A stretch of DNA of 15,742 nt. Source: CAZCAQ01 sp964563965. GTDB taxonomy: Bacteria > Patescibacteriota > WWE3 > UBA101185 > UBA10185. Positions 1 to 7,446 of this stretch are shown here, in pieces. A program made the position numbers and the translations under genes. The DNA lies in the NCBI GenBank assembly GCA_964563965.1, contig CAZLZI010000019.1, positions 1-15,742 on the forward strand. Reading direction: 5' to 3'. Every line of letters begins with the position of its first letter. Position 1 is the stretch's first letter. The notes below the pieces were generated by a model that saw only the letters and a list, made by a program, of their open reading frames with translations, was not told the DNA's origin and did not search any database.

Positions 1-1700
1 TAAACAGTAATCATCGTAACAAGTAGCACGGGTTTTCTTCCAATTTCTTCGAGAAAGAATTTGTCTAGTTTTTTCTCAATTCTATTCTTCAGGGCATTCC
101 AATCGCCAATTTGAGTTTCTTTATCTAGTACCTTATTAACCACATCTTTCGATCTTCCTAGAAACGAGAGATTTTCTTTGACATAAATAAAGCCTCGGGT
201 CACTACTTCCGCACTACCCACTACCCTAGTCTTATCCTTCGATACCGGCACTATCACAACAAATATCCCATCGCCGGACAATTTTTCGCGATCTTTGAGA
301 ATTACCTCACCTACTACCCCATTCCCTTTCGGATCAATATATATGTTATCAACTTCAACTTTATCTCCCTTGCGTGCATTACCTGATGAAAACACCACAC
401 TCTCACCTTCCAATAATTCATATACGTGATCTTTAGCTACACCTAAACCTTCAACCATGTGAGTATAAGCACGCATACGTGCAGCTGTACCACCAATCGG
501 CAAGTAGTATTTAGCTTTACAGATACTAGCAACTGTTTCAAGATCACCCCTCTTACCATGCCCAGACACATGCAAGTTATCTTGGATCTCGCTATAAAGT
601 ACTTCGGCACCTGCTACGGTGAGGTAGTGTAGGATACTATCTACAGGCTCATATGTACTTGGTGGACCGGGATCTGCTGCAAAGATGACTAGATCGCCAT
701 CTTGGATGGACAGTTGTTGATGATCGTTGTGAGCAAGTCTAAATAGAGCAGAACCCTCCTGACCATAACACCCTGCAATGATATACACCAAAGAGTCAGG
801 TGCATATTGACCAACTTCTTTCATGTCAACATATACATCATCTGAAAATGGCAGGTATTTGAGTCCTTTTGCTATTTCAGCGGTTTGAGAAATAGATCTA
901 CCGACAAATACAACTTTTCTTCCCGCTTTTATAGCTGAAGAAATCACTTGATGAACTCGTGATATGTTGGATGATATTGTTGTTACAAAAATTTGTTTAC
1001 CATGTGCATTTAAAAACAAATCGTCAAAGGTGGATTGGATGGTACGTTCCGATTTGGTATACCCTTCATGCGTAACCCCAAGACAATCTGATAATAAACA
1101 CAGCACACCCGCATCACCATAGACTGCTATTTTATCCAGTTCTATAGGCTTATCGATGACAGGAGACCAGTCAATCTTAAAATCTGCCATGTGGAGTACT
1201 GTGCCTTGAGGGGTCTTTATGGCAAACCCCAGAGAATCAGGAACAGAGTGATTTACTCGAAAGAATTCAACAGAAAAGTTGCCTAGCTTTACCGCAGGAG
1301 TTTCTGAGGAAATAGTATTAAAAGAGACGTTTTGAGCTCCCCCAGGAGTTCTTTCTTCCAATCTTTTTCTTATCATGCCTTGTACTAAAGGGCACGCATA
1401 TATCGGGACATTTAAGTCTTGGATAACAAACGGAATAGCTCCAAAGTGATCTTCGTGTGCGTGTGTTACAAGTATTGCCCTAACTTTAGACTTATTTTCG
1501 AGTAAATATGTAATATCAGGAATAACAATATCTACCCCAGGAAGTTCAGTATCAGGATAGCCAATACCGCAATCAACAACGATGATATCATCCCCAGACT
1601 CATAGACAGTCATGTTTTTGGTAGCACCGACTTCACTTCCTAATTTAATTATTCTTAGATCGTTAGATGACAATATTGAGTTTATTTGAGCAGGTCTCAC
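1..1700 (-). CDS. rnj: Ribonuclease J (metallo-beta-lactamase/beta-CASP RNase), stop codon cut by window edge
   Basis: RNase J is a zinc-dependent endo- and 5'-3' exoribonuclease in mRNA decay and rRNA maturation. The frame is open from 1700 to the window start (566 codons) with no internal stop. It shows the metallo-beta-lactamase signature HAHEDH at about residues 80-85 (bases 1463-1446), an HMADFK segment further on, and the beta-CASP-type VSGHGKRGDL stretch near 571-542. An in-frame TAA lies just upstream, so the start is GTG at 1700 or TTG at 1673 (557 aa); an AGG abuts the GTG, too close for a good ribosome site. The last full codons read VTMITV, which resembles the usual RNase J C-terminus, and the next two bases are TA, so the gene probably ends in TAA or TAG at the edge and is essentially complete. 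It lies 18 bases after the uracil-DNA glycosylase stop. The family call is very secure; J1 versus J2 cannot be told. Confidence 0.95.
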   Translation of the reverse strand, partial: MRPAQINSILSSNDLRIIKLGSEVGATKNMTVYESGDDIIVVDCGIGYPDTELPGVDIVIPDITYLLENKSKVRAILVTHAHEDHFGAIPFVIQDLNVPIYACPLVQGMIRKRLEERTPGGAQNVSFNTISSETPAVKLGNFSVEFFRVNHSVPDSLGFAIKTPQGTVLHMADFKIDWSPVIDKPIELDKIAVYGDAGVLCLLSDCLGVTHEGYTKSERTIQSTFDDLFLNAHGKQIFVTTISSNISRVHQVISSAIKAGRKVVFVGRSISQTAEIAKGLKYLPFSDDVYVDMKEVGQYAPDSLVYIIAGCYGQEGSALFRLAHNDHQQLSIQDGDLVIFAADPGPPSTYEPVDSILHYLTVAGAEVLYSEIQDNLHVSGHGKRGDLETVASICKAKYYLPIGGTAARMRAYTHMVEGLGVAKDHVYELLEGESVVFSSGNARKGDKVEVDNIYIDPKGNGVVGEVILKDREKLSGDGIFVVIVPVSKDKTRVVGSAEVVTRGFIYVKENLSFLGRSKDVVNKVLDKETQIGDWNALKNRIEKKLDKFFLEEIGRKPVLLVTMITV

Positions 1701-1718
1701 CCTTAAACTTTACCATTT

Positions 1719-2210
1719 TTACAAGTTAAGTCCAAGCTGCGCTTTGTCTAAATCCTCACTAGACTTAGCAAGTGTGTCCTGTTCAGTTAAATTTTTTACT
1801 TGTGCGAGAATCTTTGGTATTTGTACAAAATCAGTTACTAATGCTTTAGCAAAAGTTGGATTGCGCAATGCAGCAGCAGGATGATAGACAGGGAATAGCG
1901 CTAGTTTAGGCAAGGTTATTAACTTGCCGTGATCTAAGGTGATTTTTCCAGCAGGATGAAAATAACTCATGGCATACCGACCTAAGGTAACAACCAACCG
2001 AGGAGCAATTATATCAAGTTGCATCGCAAGATAAGGAGAACAAGACAAAACTTCATCTGGAAGCGGGTCACGATTCTTGGGGGGTCTATGTTTGACAATG
2101 TTGCCAATCCACACATCTGATCTAACCATACCAATTTTCTCTAATAGCTTCTCAAGTAACAGACCAGCTCTTCCAACAAACGGTCTCCCTGACAAATCCT
2201 CTTTTTCACC
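1719..2210 (-). CDS. Uracil-DNA glycosylase, family 4 type, 5' end lost in assembly gap
   Basis: This enzyme removes uracil from DNA to start base-excision repair. The visible 163 C-terminal residues match family 4 (Fe-S) UDGs in order: GEKEDLSGRPFVGRAG at the gap edge, IGNIVKHRPPKNRDPLP, SCSPYL, VVTLGRYA, and a C-terminal VYHPAAALRNP that carries the HPxxxLR motif. The N-terminal part, including the GEAPG-like motif and the first two cluster cysteines, would lie in the N run. The third cluster cysteine, normally in KCRPP, is His here (codon 2090-2088), while the fourth (codon 2042-2040) is kept at the expected spacing of 16 residues. A reading frame can be drawn through the Ns into the upstream Nudix gene, but the two are better seen as separate genes. 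The stop is TAA, 18 bases before the RNase J GTG. Confidence 0.88.
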   Translation of the reverse strand, partial: GEKEDLSGRPFVGRAGLLLEKLLEKIGMVRSDVWIGNIVKHRPPKNRDPLPDEVLSCSPYLAMQLDIIAPRLVVTLGRYAMSYFHPAGKITLDHGKLITLPKLALFPVYHPAAALRNPTFAKALVTDFVQIPKILAQVKNLTEQDTLAKSSEDLDKAQLGLNL

Positions 2211-2310
2211 NNNNNNNNNNNNNNNNNNNNNNNNNNNNNNNNNNNNNNNNNNNNNNNNNNNNNNNNNNNNNNNNNNNNNNNNNNNNNNNNNNNNNNNNNN
2301 NNNNNNNNNN
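2211..2310. other. Assembly gap of exactly 100 N
   Basis: This is a run of 100 unknown bases. A round 100 is a common placeholder for a scaffold join of unknown size, so true length and reading-frame phase across it are unknown. It lies between the front half of a Nudix protein and the back part of a family-4 uracil-DNA glycosylase, and must hide the end of one gene and the start of the other. Confidence 0.97.
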
Positions 2311-2705
2311 GATTTAGAAATATCTATCCGTGTATCAGAAATACCACCACTAAAAATATAGTACATCTTACCTATCATAGTTATTTCCTCTCCCTCATCG
2401 GTACGCATATCCTTTGAGCCTTGCACCCGATTAGGAAAAGCACTTCGTTTTTCCCCTATTAGAGTAAGTGGTTCGGTAAACTTATCAATTATGTAGGTTC
2501 CTACCTCATCGTTTATGAGTCTTATCAAGGCTTGTTCAAAGGTCTCTCCGTTTTCAACACCGGTTTGAGGAAAAACCCATTGCTGATATTCTTTTGCAAA
2601 AAACAAAAGTAGCTTTTTGTCACATGTTAGCAGTAGCATAACAGATGGGCGGTATCCATCTTTTCTATCTTGATCAACTTTTTTTAGTATGTCTTGATTT
2701 TCCAT
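2311..2705 (-). CDS. Nudix-family protein, 3' end lost in assembly gap
   Basis: Nudix hydrolases cleave nucleoside diphosphates linked to another group. The 131 visible residues start MENQDILKK and show an early strand, then WVFPQTGVENGE followed by TFEQALIRLINDEVGT. This aligns with the Nudix box GX5EX7REUXEEXGU, but the first Gly is Thr, RE is RL and EE is DE, so the box is degenerate. A YYIFSGG strand follows, as in RppH-like or NUDT-like folds, before the sequence runs into the gap. The ATG at 2705 is 2 bases after the stop of the Lon-like gene, so translation is probably coupled. The substrate cannot be inferred, and metal-dependent activity is doubtful given the missing Glu. The family call is fairly secure. 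Confidence 0.72.
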
Positions 2706-2707
2706 AT

Positions 2708-3775
2708 TTACTTTGGTAGATAATATTTTAGATTATCTGCAGTAATTGTTACAGCGGTAGATTTACCTTCAACAATTTCTTTTGCAACCTTTCTACATAC
2801 TGCTTGTAACGTTCGCTCTAAACTTCTAATACCTGTATCAAAACCAAACGGCCTAACTACCCCTGGCCATAGGTTAGGGTCAATAAGTAACTCACCTTCT
2901 TTGAGACCTGAGCGCTCCAGGACTTTGGGTAAAATATAATCTCTGGCAATAACTATCTTTTCTTGATCCGTATACGCAGGCATTTTTATAACCTCCATAC
3001 GATCTAGAAGTGCAGCAGATATGGTTCCTAAATTATTTGCACTGCAGATAAACAATACCTGAGACAAATCAATGGGATAATCAATATAATGATCCCTAAA
3101 TTCAATGTTTTGTTTTGGATCTAATATTTCAAGCAGAACAGCCATAACATCAGATCTTAAACCTTCTTGACCACTTGCTTTATCTATTTCATCAAGGAGT
3201 ATAACAGGATTAGTAACTCCACTCCGCATTAAGGCTTTAATAATCTGGCCTGGTTCTGCCTCAGGAAAAGCCTTGGATTTTCCCCTTATTTCAAGCACAG
3301 AGCCAATGGCACCCATAGCAATTCTCATGAATTTTCTGTTTAATGCTTCTGCAATTGAATAAGCAAGAGTTGTTTTACCCACGCCTTGCAACCCTACAAG
3401 CAGTAATATGGGAGCTTTTGAAATTGAGTCCTGCCCTCCTCTTTGTTGCATCAAAATCATGGTGGCAAGATATTCAAGCATAACTTGTTTAACATCCTCC
3501 ATGCCGTAGTGGTTTTTATTTAATACCGCCTTGGCAGCCTCTAAATCTAATCTATCTTCTGTCCGTACGGTCCATGGGATATCTACAAGCGTTTCTATAT
3601 ATCTTGATAAGGTATCAAATTCGGAAGCATATCCACCAGTTTGGGCCATTCTATTGAGTCTTTTTAGCATATAATCCGCACGCCGACGCAACTCTTCAGG
3701 CAAGGATACTGCTTGATCTAGTTTTTGTGAAAGAAGGCTTAGCTCTTCGAATAAAAATTGGTCTTTATCAGTCAT
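2708..3775 (-). CDS. Lon-type AAA+ ATPase module without peptidase domain
   Basis: The 355-aa protein matches the ATPase part of bacterial Lon. It has the helical segment before the AAA module (IETLVDIPW at about 60-68, HYGMEDVKQVMLEYLA at 89-104), Walker A GLQGVGKTT at 128-136, an EIRGKSKAF pore-region segment at 162-170, Walker B VILLDEID at 191-198, sensor-1 Asn in FICSANNL, arginine finger LLDR near 259 and sensor-2 GIRSLER at 315-321. It ends at YYLPK, where full Lon passes into its Ser-Lys protease domain; that domain and the N-terminal substrate-binding domain are both absent. The stop is a clean TAA with another gene 2 bases on, so this is a normal gene end, not a frameshift. ATPase residues look intact, so an unfoldase or remodelling role is plausible (inference). 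Its start overlaps the zinc-ribbon gene by 8 bases. Confidence 0.85.
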   Translation of the reverse strand: MTDKDQFLFEELSLLSQKLDQAVSLPEELRRRADYMLKRLNRMAQTGGYASEFDTLSRYIETLVDIPWTVRTEDRLDLEAAKAVLNKNHYGMEDVKQVMLEYLATMILMQQRGGQDSISKAPILLLVGLQGVGKTTLAYSIAEALNRKFMRIAMGAIGSVLEIRGKSKAFPEAEPGQIIKALMRSGVTNPVILLDEIDKASGQEGLRSDVMAVLLEILDPKQNIEFRDHYIDYPIDLSQVLFICSANNLGTISAALLDRMEVIKMPAYTDQEKIVIARDYILPKVLERSGLKEGELLIDPNLWPGVVRPFGFDTGIRSLERTLQAVCRKVAKEIVEGKSTAVTITADNLKYYLPK

Positions 3776-4766
3776 TTGTTTTTTTAATTACAAGCTCATT
3801 AAACCCTGTAGATAAGATTTTTGCAAAAAGATCTTTGTCACTTTGCTTTAAATTTTGAGCTAATTGATTGATTAAACCCTCTCTTTCAGCAGCAGCTAGG
3901 ATAACTACCCTAACCTGACCCGTAGAAGAAAGTGAATTCATAGCTTTAATAAAAGCCGGATTAAGAGACAAGTTTAAGCTTTGGCCTTTTTTTACAGACT
4001 GGATCAATGCCAATGCTTCCTTGGGAGCATCTTTTTGTAAGACTAGTAGATTCTTTTCTTCTATGGACAAAGCAAAGTTTGAATTCTCAAATGTTTTTAC
4101 AAAAAATGCTGTTTTTTCAAAATCAACAGGTTTAAACACACCAGCCCAATACAATTCATTTTCGTGTTTAAAAGAAAAGACTACAAACTCTTTCGAAAGT
4201 TGTTTGGTAAGTAGTTCAAAATCTTCATCAGTTATTCCAAATACAGTTCCACCTAGTTGGTTTGCAAAATACCCAACATCTGAAAACTCAGCATACAATA
4301 CAGTAGAGCTTGGGACATAGGATAGAAGCGAGTTTTTTCCAAAATTAATTTCAGGCGCACCAAGTTTTAAATTTATCACTTTGGTAAGCTTCTGTTTATT
4401 AGACGGCAGAATTATCTCTTTTGGCTGGATGGTTTTATAGAAATTTATATAGACATATAAAACAAGGAAGACAGAACTTAGTAAGATAAGTACTATCGAA
4501 AGAACAATAATCATCTTTTCATTAAATGACCGCTTCCTAATGTCAGGAGATTCTTCAGGTTCTTCTTGTTTTTTAGGTTTTAGAATTTTCTTAGCTTTTT
4601 GTGGTCTGTACAAGAGAGGAAATAATGCGTTAAATTCTCTTACCTTGAGGCTGACAGGAAGTTTCGTTAGTTCCTCGGGCAATTGGGCACTACAGTGAGA
4701 ACAGAAATAATTATCAAAATCTGCAAGAAGATTCGCACAGTTAGGACAGATTCGTGTTTTTACCAT
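3768..4766 (-). CDS. Zinc-ribbon, single-pass membrane protein of unknown function
   Basis: The 332-aa protein begins with a four-Cys zinc ribbon (C7, C10, C22, C25: CPNC and CSHC pairs), then a Lys/Arg/Glu-rich stretch to about residue 83, one hydrophobic segment at about 85-109, and a 220-residue C-terminal domain. By the positive-inside rule the ribbon should face the cytoplasm and the C-terminal domain the outside. The start of that domain (SYVPSSTVLYAEFSDVGYF) recalls DUF3352-type proteins, but I am not sure of this. It has its own near-consensus promoter directly upstream and overlaps the Lon-like ATPase gene by 8 bases, so the two are probably co-translated and may work together (inference). 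The ATG at 4766 is chosen because the zinc ribbon follows at once. No ribosome-binding site is visible. Confidence 0.75.
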   Translation of the reverse strand: MVKTRICPNCANLLADFDNYFCSHCSAQLPEELTKLPVSLKVREFNALFPLLYRPQKAKKILKPKKQEEPEESPDIRKRSFNEKMIIVLSIVLILLSSVFLVLYVYINFYKTIQPKEIILPSNKQKLTKVINLKLGAPEINFGKNSLLSYVPSSTVLYAEFSDVGYFANQLGGTVFGITDEDFELLTKQLSKEFVVFSFKHENELYWAGVFKPVDFEKTAFFVKTFENSNFALSIEEKNLLVLQKDAPKEALALIQSVKKGQSLNLSLNPAFIKAMNSLSSTGQVRVVILAAAEREGLINQLAQNLKQSDKDLFAKILSTGFNELVIKKTND

Positions 4767-4773
4767 TGCTATT

Positions 4774-4801
4774 ATTCTATTTTATATCTGCCAAATATCA
4801 A
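4774..4801 (-). promoter_or_regulatory. Sigma-70-type promoter for the zinc-ribbon gene
   Basis: On the minus strand TTGATA (4801-4796) and TAGAAT (4779-4774) are separated by 16 bases. Each hexamer matches the sigma-70 consensus at 5 of 6 positions. The -35 box includes the pnp stop codon. The -10 box ends 7 bases before the ATG at 4766, so transcription would start within a base or so of the start codon, giving a practically leaderless mRNA. Read by eye; not tested. Confidence 0.5.
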
Positions 4802-7008
4802 AACCTATTTCTTCTACCACCGTGATCGCCACCTCTTGGTCTTGAGTTTCTATCTCTATTATCAGGTCTGCCTTGTGATCTATCATCCTGTTCTGATGAA
4901 GCATTTGGGTTTAACGCCTTGATAGATAGACTCATTTTACCTGTCATTCTATCTACATTTACAACCTTAACAGTCACTTTTTGACCAACTTCTAGATAGT
5001 CAGATACATTCTTTACAAAACCATCAGCAATCTCACTTACATGAAGTAGTCCCGTCTTACCTGGGAAAAGTTCTACAAAGGCTCCGAAATCTACTATTTC
5101 TTCAACAACACCTTCTAGTATTTCACCTGCAAGAACTTCTCTAAACATATTGTTTATATATTCAATTGCTGCTTGAGCTTTTGCTTTATCTAAAGATGAC
5201 GCTACAACTGTACCGTCTTGTTCAATAGAGATTTCAGCACCTGTTCTTTCTTGGATTTGTTTAATGTTTTTACCACCAGCACCAATTACAGTACCGATTT
5301 CTTCTGGACTGATCTTTGTTGTAACCATCTTAGGTGCATATTCACTAACTTCTGTTCTAGGAGTAGTTATTGCTCTTTCCATTGCAGCAAGTACTTTAAG
5401 TCTTGCCTCTCTGGACTGTTCTATAACTTTAGGGATAATATCAATTGGCAATCCCTTAGCTTTAATATCACATTGAATTGCTGTAACACCGGTCTTAGTA
5501 CCAGTCATTTTAAAATCCATAAACCCATAAGCATCTTCTAGGTATGCGAGATCGGTCATTACTAAGTACTTGCTCATATCTTCATTGACGATAAGTCCTA
5601 CACCAACACCAGCCACCATATCTTTAATCGGCACACCAGCGTCCATGAGGGCTAAGGTAGAACCGCAAGTAGCAGCCATTGAAGTTGAACCACTTGAGGA
5701 AAGTATTTCAGTAACCAGTACGGTCGTATATGGAAACTCTTCTTTAGAAGGAAGAACTGGCCTAAGTGCTTTTTCAGCCAACATGCCATGTCCTATTTCT
5801 CTATTCTTTGGAGCCCCACCTATTCTTCCGGTTTCTCCTGATGCGTATGGAGGCATATTATAGAAATGCATATAGCGCTTAGTTTCTTCACCATACATAT
5901 CCTGAACAATCATTTCCATTGACGGAGCACCTAGTGTTGCAATTGTTAGAGCTTGGGTAATTCCTCTAGAGAAAAGACCACTACCATGAGTTCTTGGTAA
6001 AACTCCAACCTGTGCTTTTAACTCTCTTATCTCATCAATTGCACGACCATCTGGTCTTTTTTTCTCATCAAGAATTAGGTTTTGCAATGCAGTTTTTTCA
6101 ATGTAATCAAAGGCTTTTTGCATATCCAGCTTCTTGTATTTGCCTTCAAGACCTACAGCAACTTCTTCGAAAAGAAGAGCTAGTTTATCTTTCATAGCAT
6201 CTTTATTAAGACCTTCTCGCATAAGCTTATCCATTCTGTCTTTAAGTATTGCCTTTACTTCTTTGAGTAAATCCTCGGACAGTTTTTGTGAAACATACAT
6301 GGCTTTGGTTAGATTAGGATTGACCTCTTTGGCAAAATCATCAATAAATTTTAAAAGTTCATCCGTGTTATTGCGAGCATAATCAATGGCCCCCATTACT
6401 TTTTCTTCAGGAAGATTGTTTGCTTCAGCTTCAAGAGCTAAAAATCTTTTGTCAAAGCCAGCAAAAGAAACGACTAGATCCAAATCAGACTTTTCCTTCA
6501 ATGCTTCGGTTGACGGTTCTAATACATAAGTATTATCCACATACCCTACTCTAAACGTTGCCATAGGACCTTCCCAAGGAATATCAGAGGCGTGTAAACA
6601 GGCAGCAACCGCATTCATAAATACAAATTCGGGAGAAACTTCACTGTCTAAAGATAAAACTAATGCTGCAACTTGTACTTCATTTCTAAAATCAGCAGGA
6701 AAAAGGGGACGGATCGCATGATCAGCTAACCTTTGGGTTATTATAGCTTCATCGGTAGAGTAATTTTCTCTTTTGACAAAGCGTGATGTTTTAATACTGC
6801 CGCTTGCATATAGTTTTTCTTGGTAATTTACAGTTAATGGAAAGAAATCTAGATCAGGGTTAAAATTCCCCATGGTTGCTGAAACTAATACTACCGTATC
6901 TCCATATGATGCTTTAATGCTCATGTTTGCTTGAAAAGCAAGACTTCCTGTTTCCAAAACAAACTTTTTACCCTTAAACATCATTTCTTTTTTTACTACT
7001 TTATTCAT
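4798..7008 (-). CDS. pnp: Polyribonucleotide nucleotidyltransferase (PNPase)
   Basis: PNPase degrades RNA 3'-5' by phosphorolysis. The 736-aa protein has the full family layout: first RNase PH domain (about 1-230), helical linker, second RNase PH domain (about 315-550) with the FSRG motif and catalytic D492, D498 and K500 in EDAYGFMDFK (equivalent to E. coli D486, D492, K494), KH domain with GAGG at 576-579, S1 domain at about 625-697, and an Arg/Gly/Asp-rich tail. The usual GDMDF is GFMDF, but the three catalytic positions are kept. The start is ATG at 7008; no clear ribosome site precedes it, only an A-rich AAGAAAAAAC. It follows rpsO, as in most bacteria, with a structured 123-base spacer that may control it. 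The stop is TGA, which argues for the standard code. Confidence 0.98.
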   Translation of the reverse strand: MNKVVKKEMMFKGKKFVLETGSLAFQANMSIKASYGDTVVLVSATMGNFNPDLDFFPLTVNYQEKLYASGSIKTSRFVKRENYSTDEAIITQRLADHAIRPLFPADFRNEVQVAALVLSLDSEVSPEFVFMNAVAACLHASDIPWEGPMATFRVGYVDNTYVLEPSTEALKEKSDLDLVVSFAGFDKRFLALEAEANNLPEEKVMGAIDYARNNTDELLKFIDDFAKEVNPNLTKAMYVSQKLSEDLLKEVKAILKDRMDKLMREGLNKDAMKDKLALLFEEVAVGLEGKYKKLDMQKAFDYIEKTALQNLILDEKKRPDGRAIDEIRELKAQVGVLPRTHGSGLFSRGITQALTIATLGAPSMEMIVQDMYGEETKRYMHFYNMPPYASGETGRIGGAPKNREIGHGMLAEKALRPVLPSKEEFPYTTVLVTEILSSSGSTSMAATCGSTLALMDAGVPIKDMVAGVGVGLIVNEDMSKYLVMTDLAYLEDAYGFMDFKMTGTKTGVTAIQCDIKAKGLPIDIIPKVIEQSREARLKVLAAMERAITTPRTEVSEYAPKMVTTKISPEEIGTVIGAGGKNIKQIQERTGAEISIEQDGTVVASSLDKAKAQAAIEYINNMFREVLAGEILEGVVEEIVDFGAFVELFPGKTGLLHVSEIADGFVKNVSDYLEVGQKVTVKVVNVDRMTGKMSLSIKALNPNASSEQDDRSQGRPDNRDRNSRPRGGDHGGRRNRF

Positions 7009-7024
7009 ATGTTTTTTCTTGAGA

Positions 7025-7048
7025 TTTTGACAGGAAATTCCTGTAAAA
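7025..7048 (-). promoter_or_regulatory. Small hairpin just upstream of pnp
   Basis: On the minus strand TTTTACAGG (7048-7040), AATTT loop, CCTGT-C-AAAA (7034-7025) can pair as 9 base pairs with one bulged C. The centre (7044-7030) is a 7-base inverted repeat around one base. It ends 16 bases before the pnp ATG. It could be part of a leader structure controlling pnp; only 4 U residues precede it and no U-run follows, so it is not a terminator. Confidence 0.45.
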
Positions 7049-7124
7049 GACCGAGGGATGATTAAGAAACGTAATGCTACTCACAAGGATGAGCAAAATT
7101 TCACTCCTTAATCCACCTTCGGCC
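7049..7124 (-). promoter_or_regulatory. Long imperfect stem-loop in the rpsO-pnp spacer (pnp leader)
   Basis: On the minus strand the arm 7124-7107 (GGCCGA...GATTAAG) pairs with 7066-7049 (CTTAATC...TCGGTC). Of 18 aligned positions 15 pair (one a G-U), as blocks of 6, 2 and 7 pairs separated by small internal loops, with a 40-base loop that can form a small extra hairpin (GCTCA with TGAGT). The G-U pair would be a C-A mismatch on the other strand, which favours the minus-strand RNA. E. coli has an RNase III-cut stem at the same place that serves PNPase autoregulation; a similar role here is inference. It could also act in rpsO 3'-end formation. Confidence 0.5.
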
Positions 7125-7131
7125 AAAAAAA

Positions 7132-7401
7132 TTATTTACTAATTTCGAGCTTTTCTAAAAGACCGGCGTACCTGTCTTCACTTTTCTTCTTAAGATACAT
7201 CAAAAGTCTTCTTCTTTTTCCTACCATTTGAAGAAGTCCTCTTCTCGAATGATTATCTTTCTTATGTGTTTTTAAATGATCGGTTAATTTAACAATTTTC
7301 TCTGTAAGAAGTGCGATTTGAACTTCAGGAGAACCTGTATCAGCTTCATGTAGCTTGTTCGTATTTATAATTTTTGACTTAGATGTCTTAGTTAATGCCA
7401 T
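7132..7401 (-). CDS. rpsO: 30S ribosomal protein S15
   Basis: The 89-aa protein is the normal length for S15 and carries the family signatures ADTGSPEVQIALLTEKI, the HKKDNHSRRGLL motif that contacts 16S rRNA, and a Lys/Arg-rich GKRRRLLMYLKK. S15 binds early to the central domain of 16S rRNA in 30S assembly. The start is ATG at 7401 (MALTKTSKS, the usual family N-terminus); an in-frame extension to 7422 would add 7 residues that the family does not have and would cover the promoter. No Shine-Dalgarno is visible, and the promoter lies almost on the start codon. It lies between the DHH gene and pnp, the standard context. Confidence 0.98.
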   Translation of the reverse strand: MALTKTSKSKIINTNKLHEADTGSPEVQIALLTEKIVKLTDHLKTHKKDNHSRRGLLQMVGKRRRLLMYLKKKSEDRYAGLLEKLEISK

Positions 7402-7412
7402 AGTACTTAGTG

Positions 7413-7441
7413 ATAATAGCAATTATGAGCTACAAAATCAA
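7413..7441 (-). promoter_or_regulatory. Sigma-70-type promoter for rpsO-pnp
   Basis: Minus-strand TTGATT (7441-7436), a 17-base spacer and TATTAT (7418-7413) make a good sigma-70 match at the optimal distance. It begins 5 bases after the DHH stop. The expected start of transcription, near 7406, is only about 5 bases before the rpsO ATG, so the mRNA would be almost leaderless, in keeping with the lack of a ribosome-binding site. Confidence 0.55.
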
Positions 7442-7446
7442 ATCTC

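Noticed and set aside
1719..2705. A single Nudix-glycosylase fusion gene
   Set aside because: It exists only by reading codons through 100 N; both halves lack the ends that would join, so two genes are the simpler reading.
4798..4800. Alternative genetic code with UGA as Gly or Trp
   Set aside because: TGA ends pnp right after its usual Arg/Gly-rich tail and ends the zinc-ribbon gene; conserved Trp and Gly positions use standard codons.
7402..7422. Seven-residue N-terminal extension of S15
   Set aside because: The S15 family starts at MALT, and the extension overlaps the -10 box of the likely promoter.
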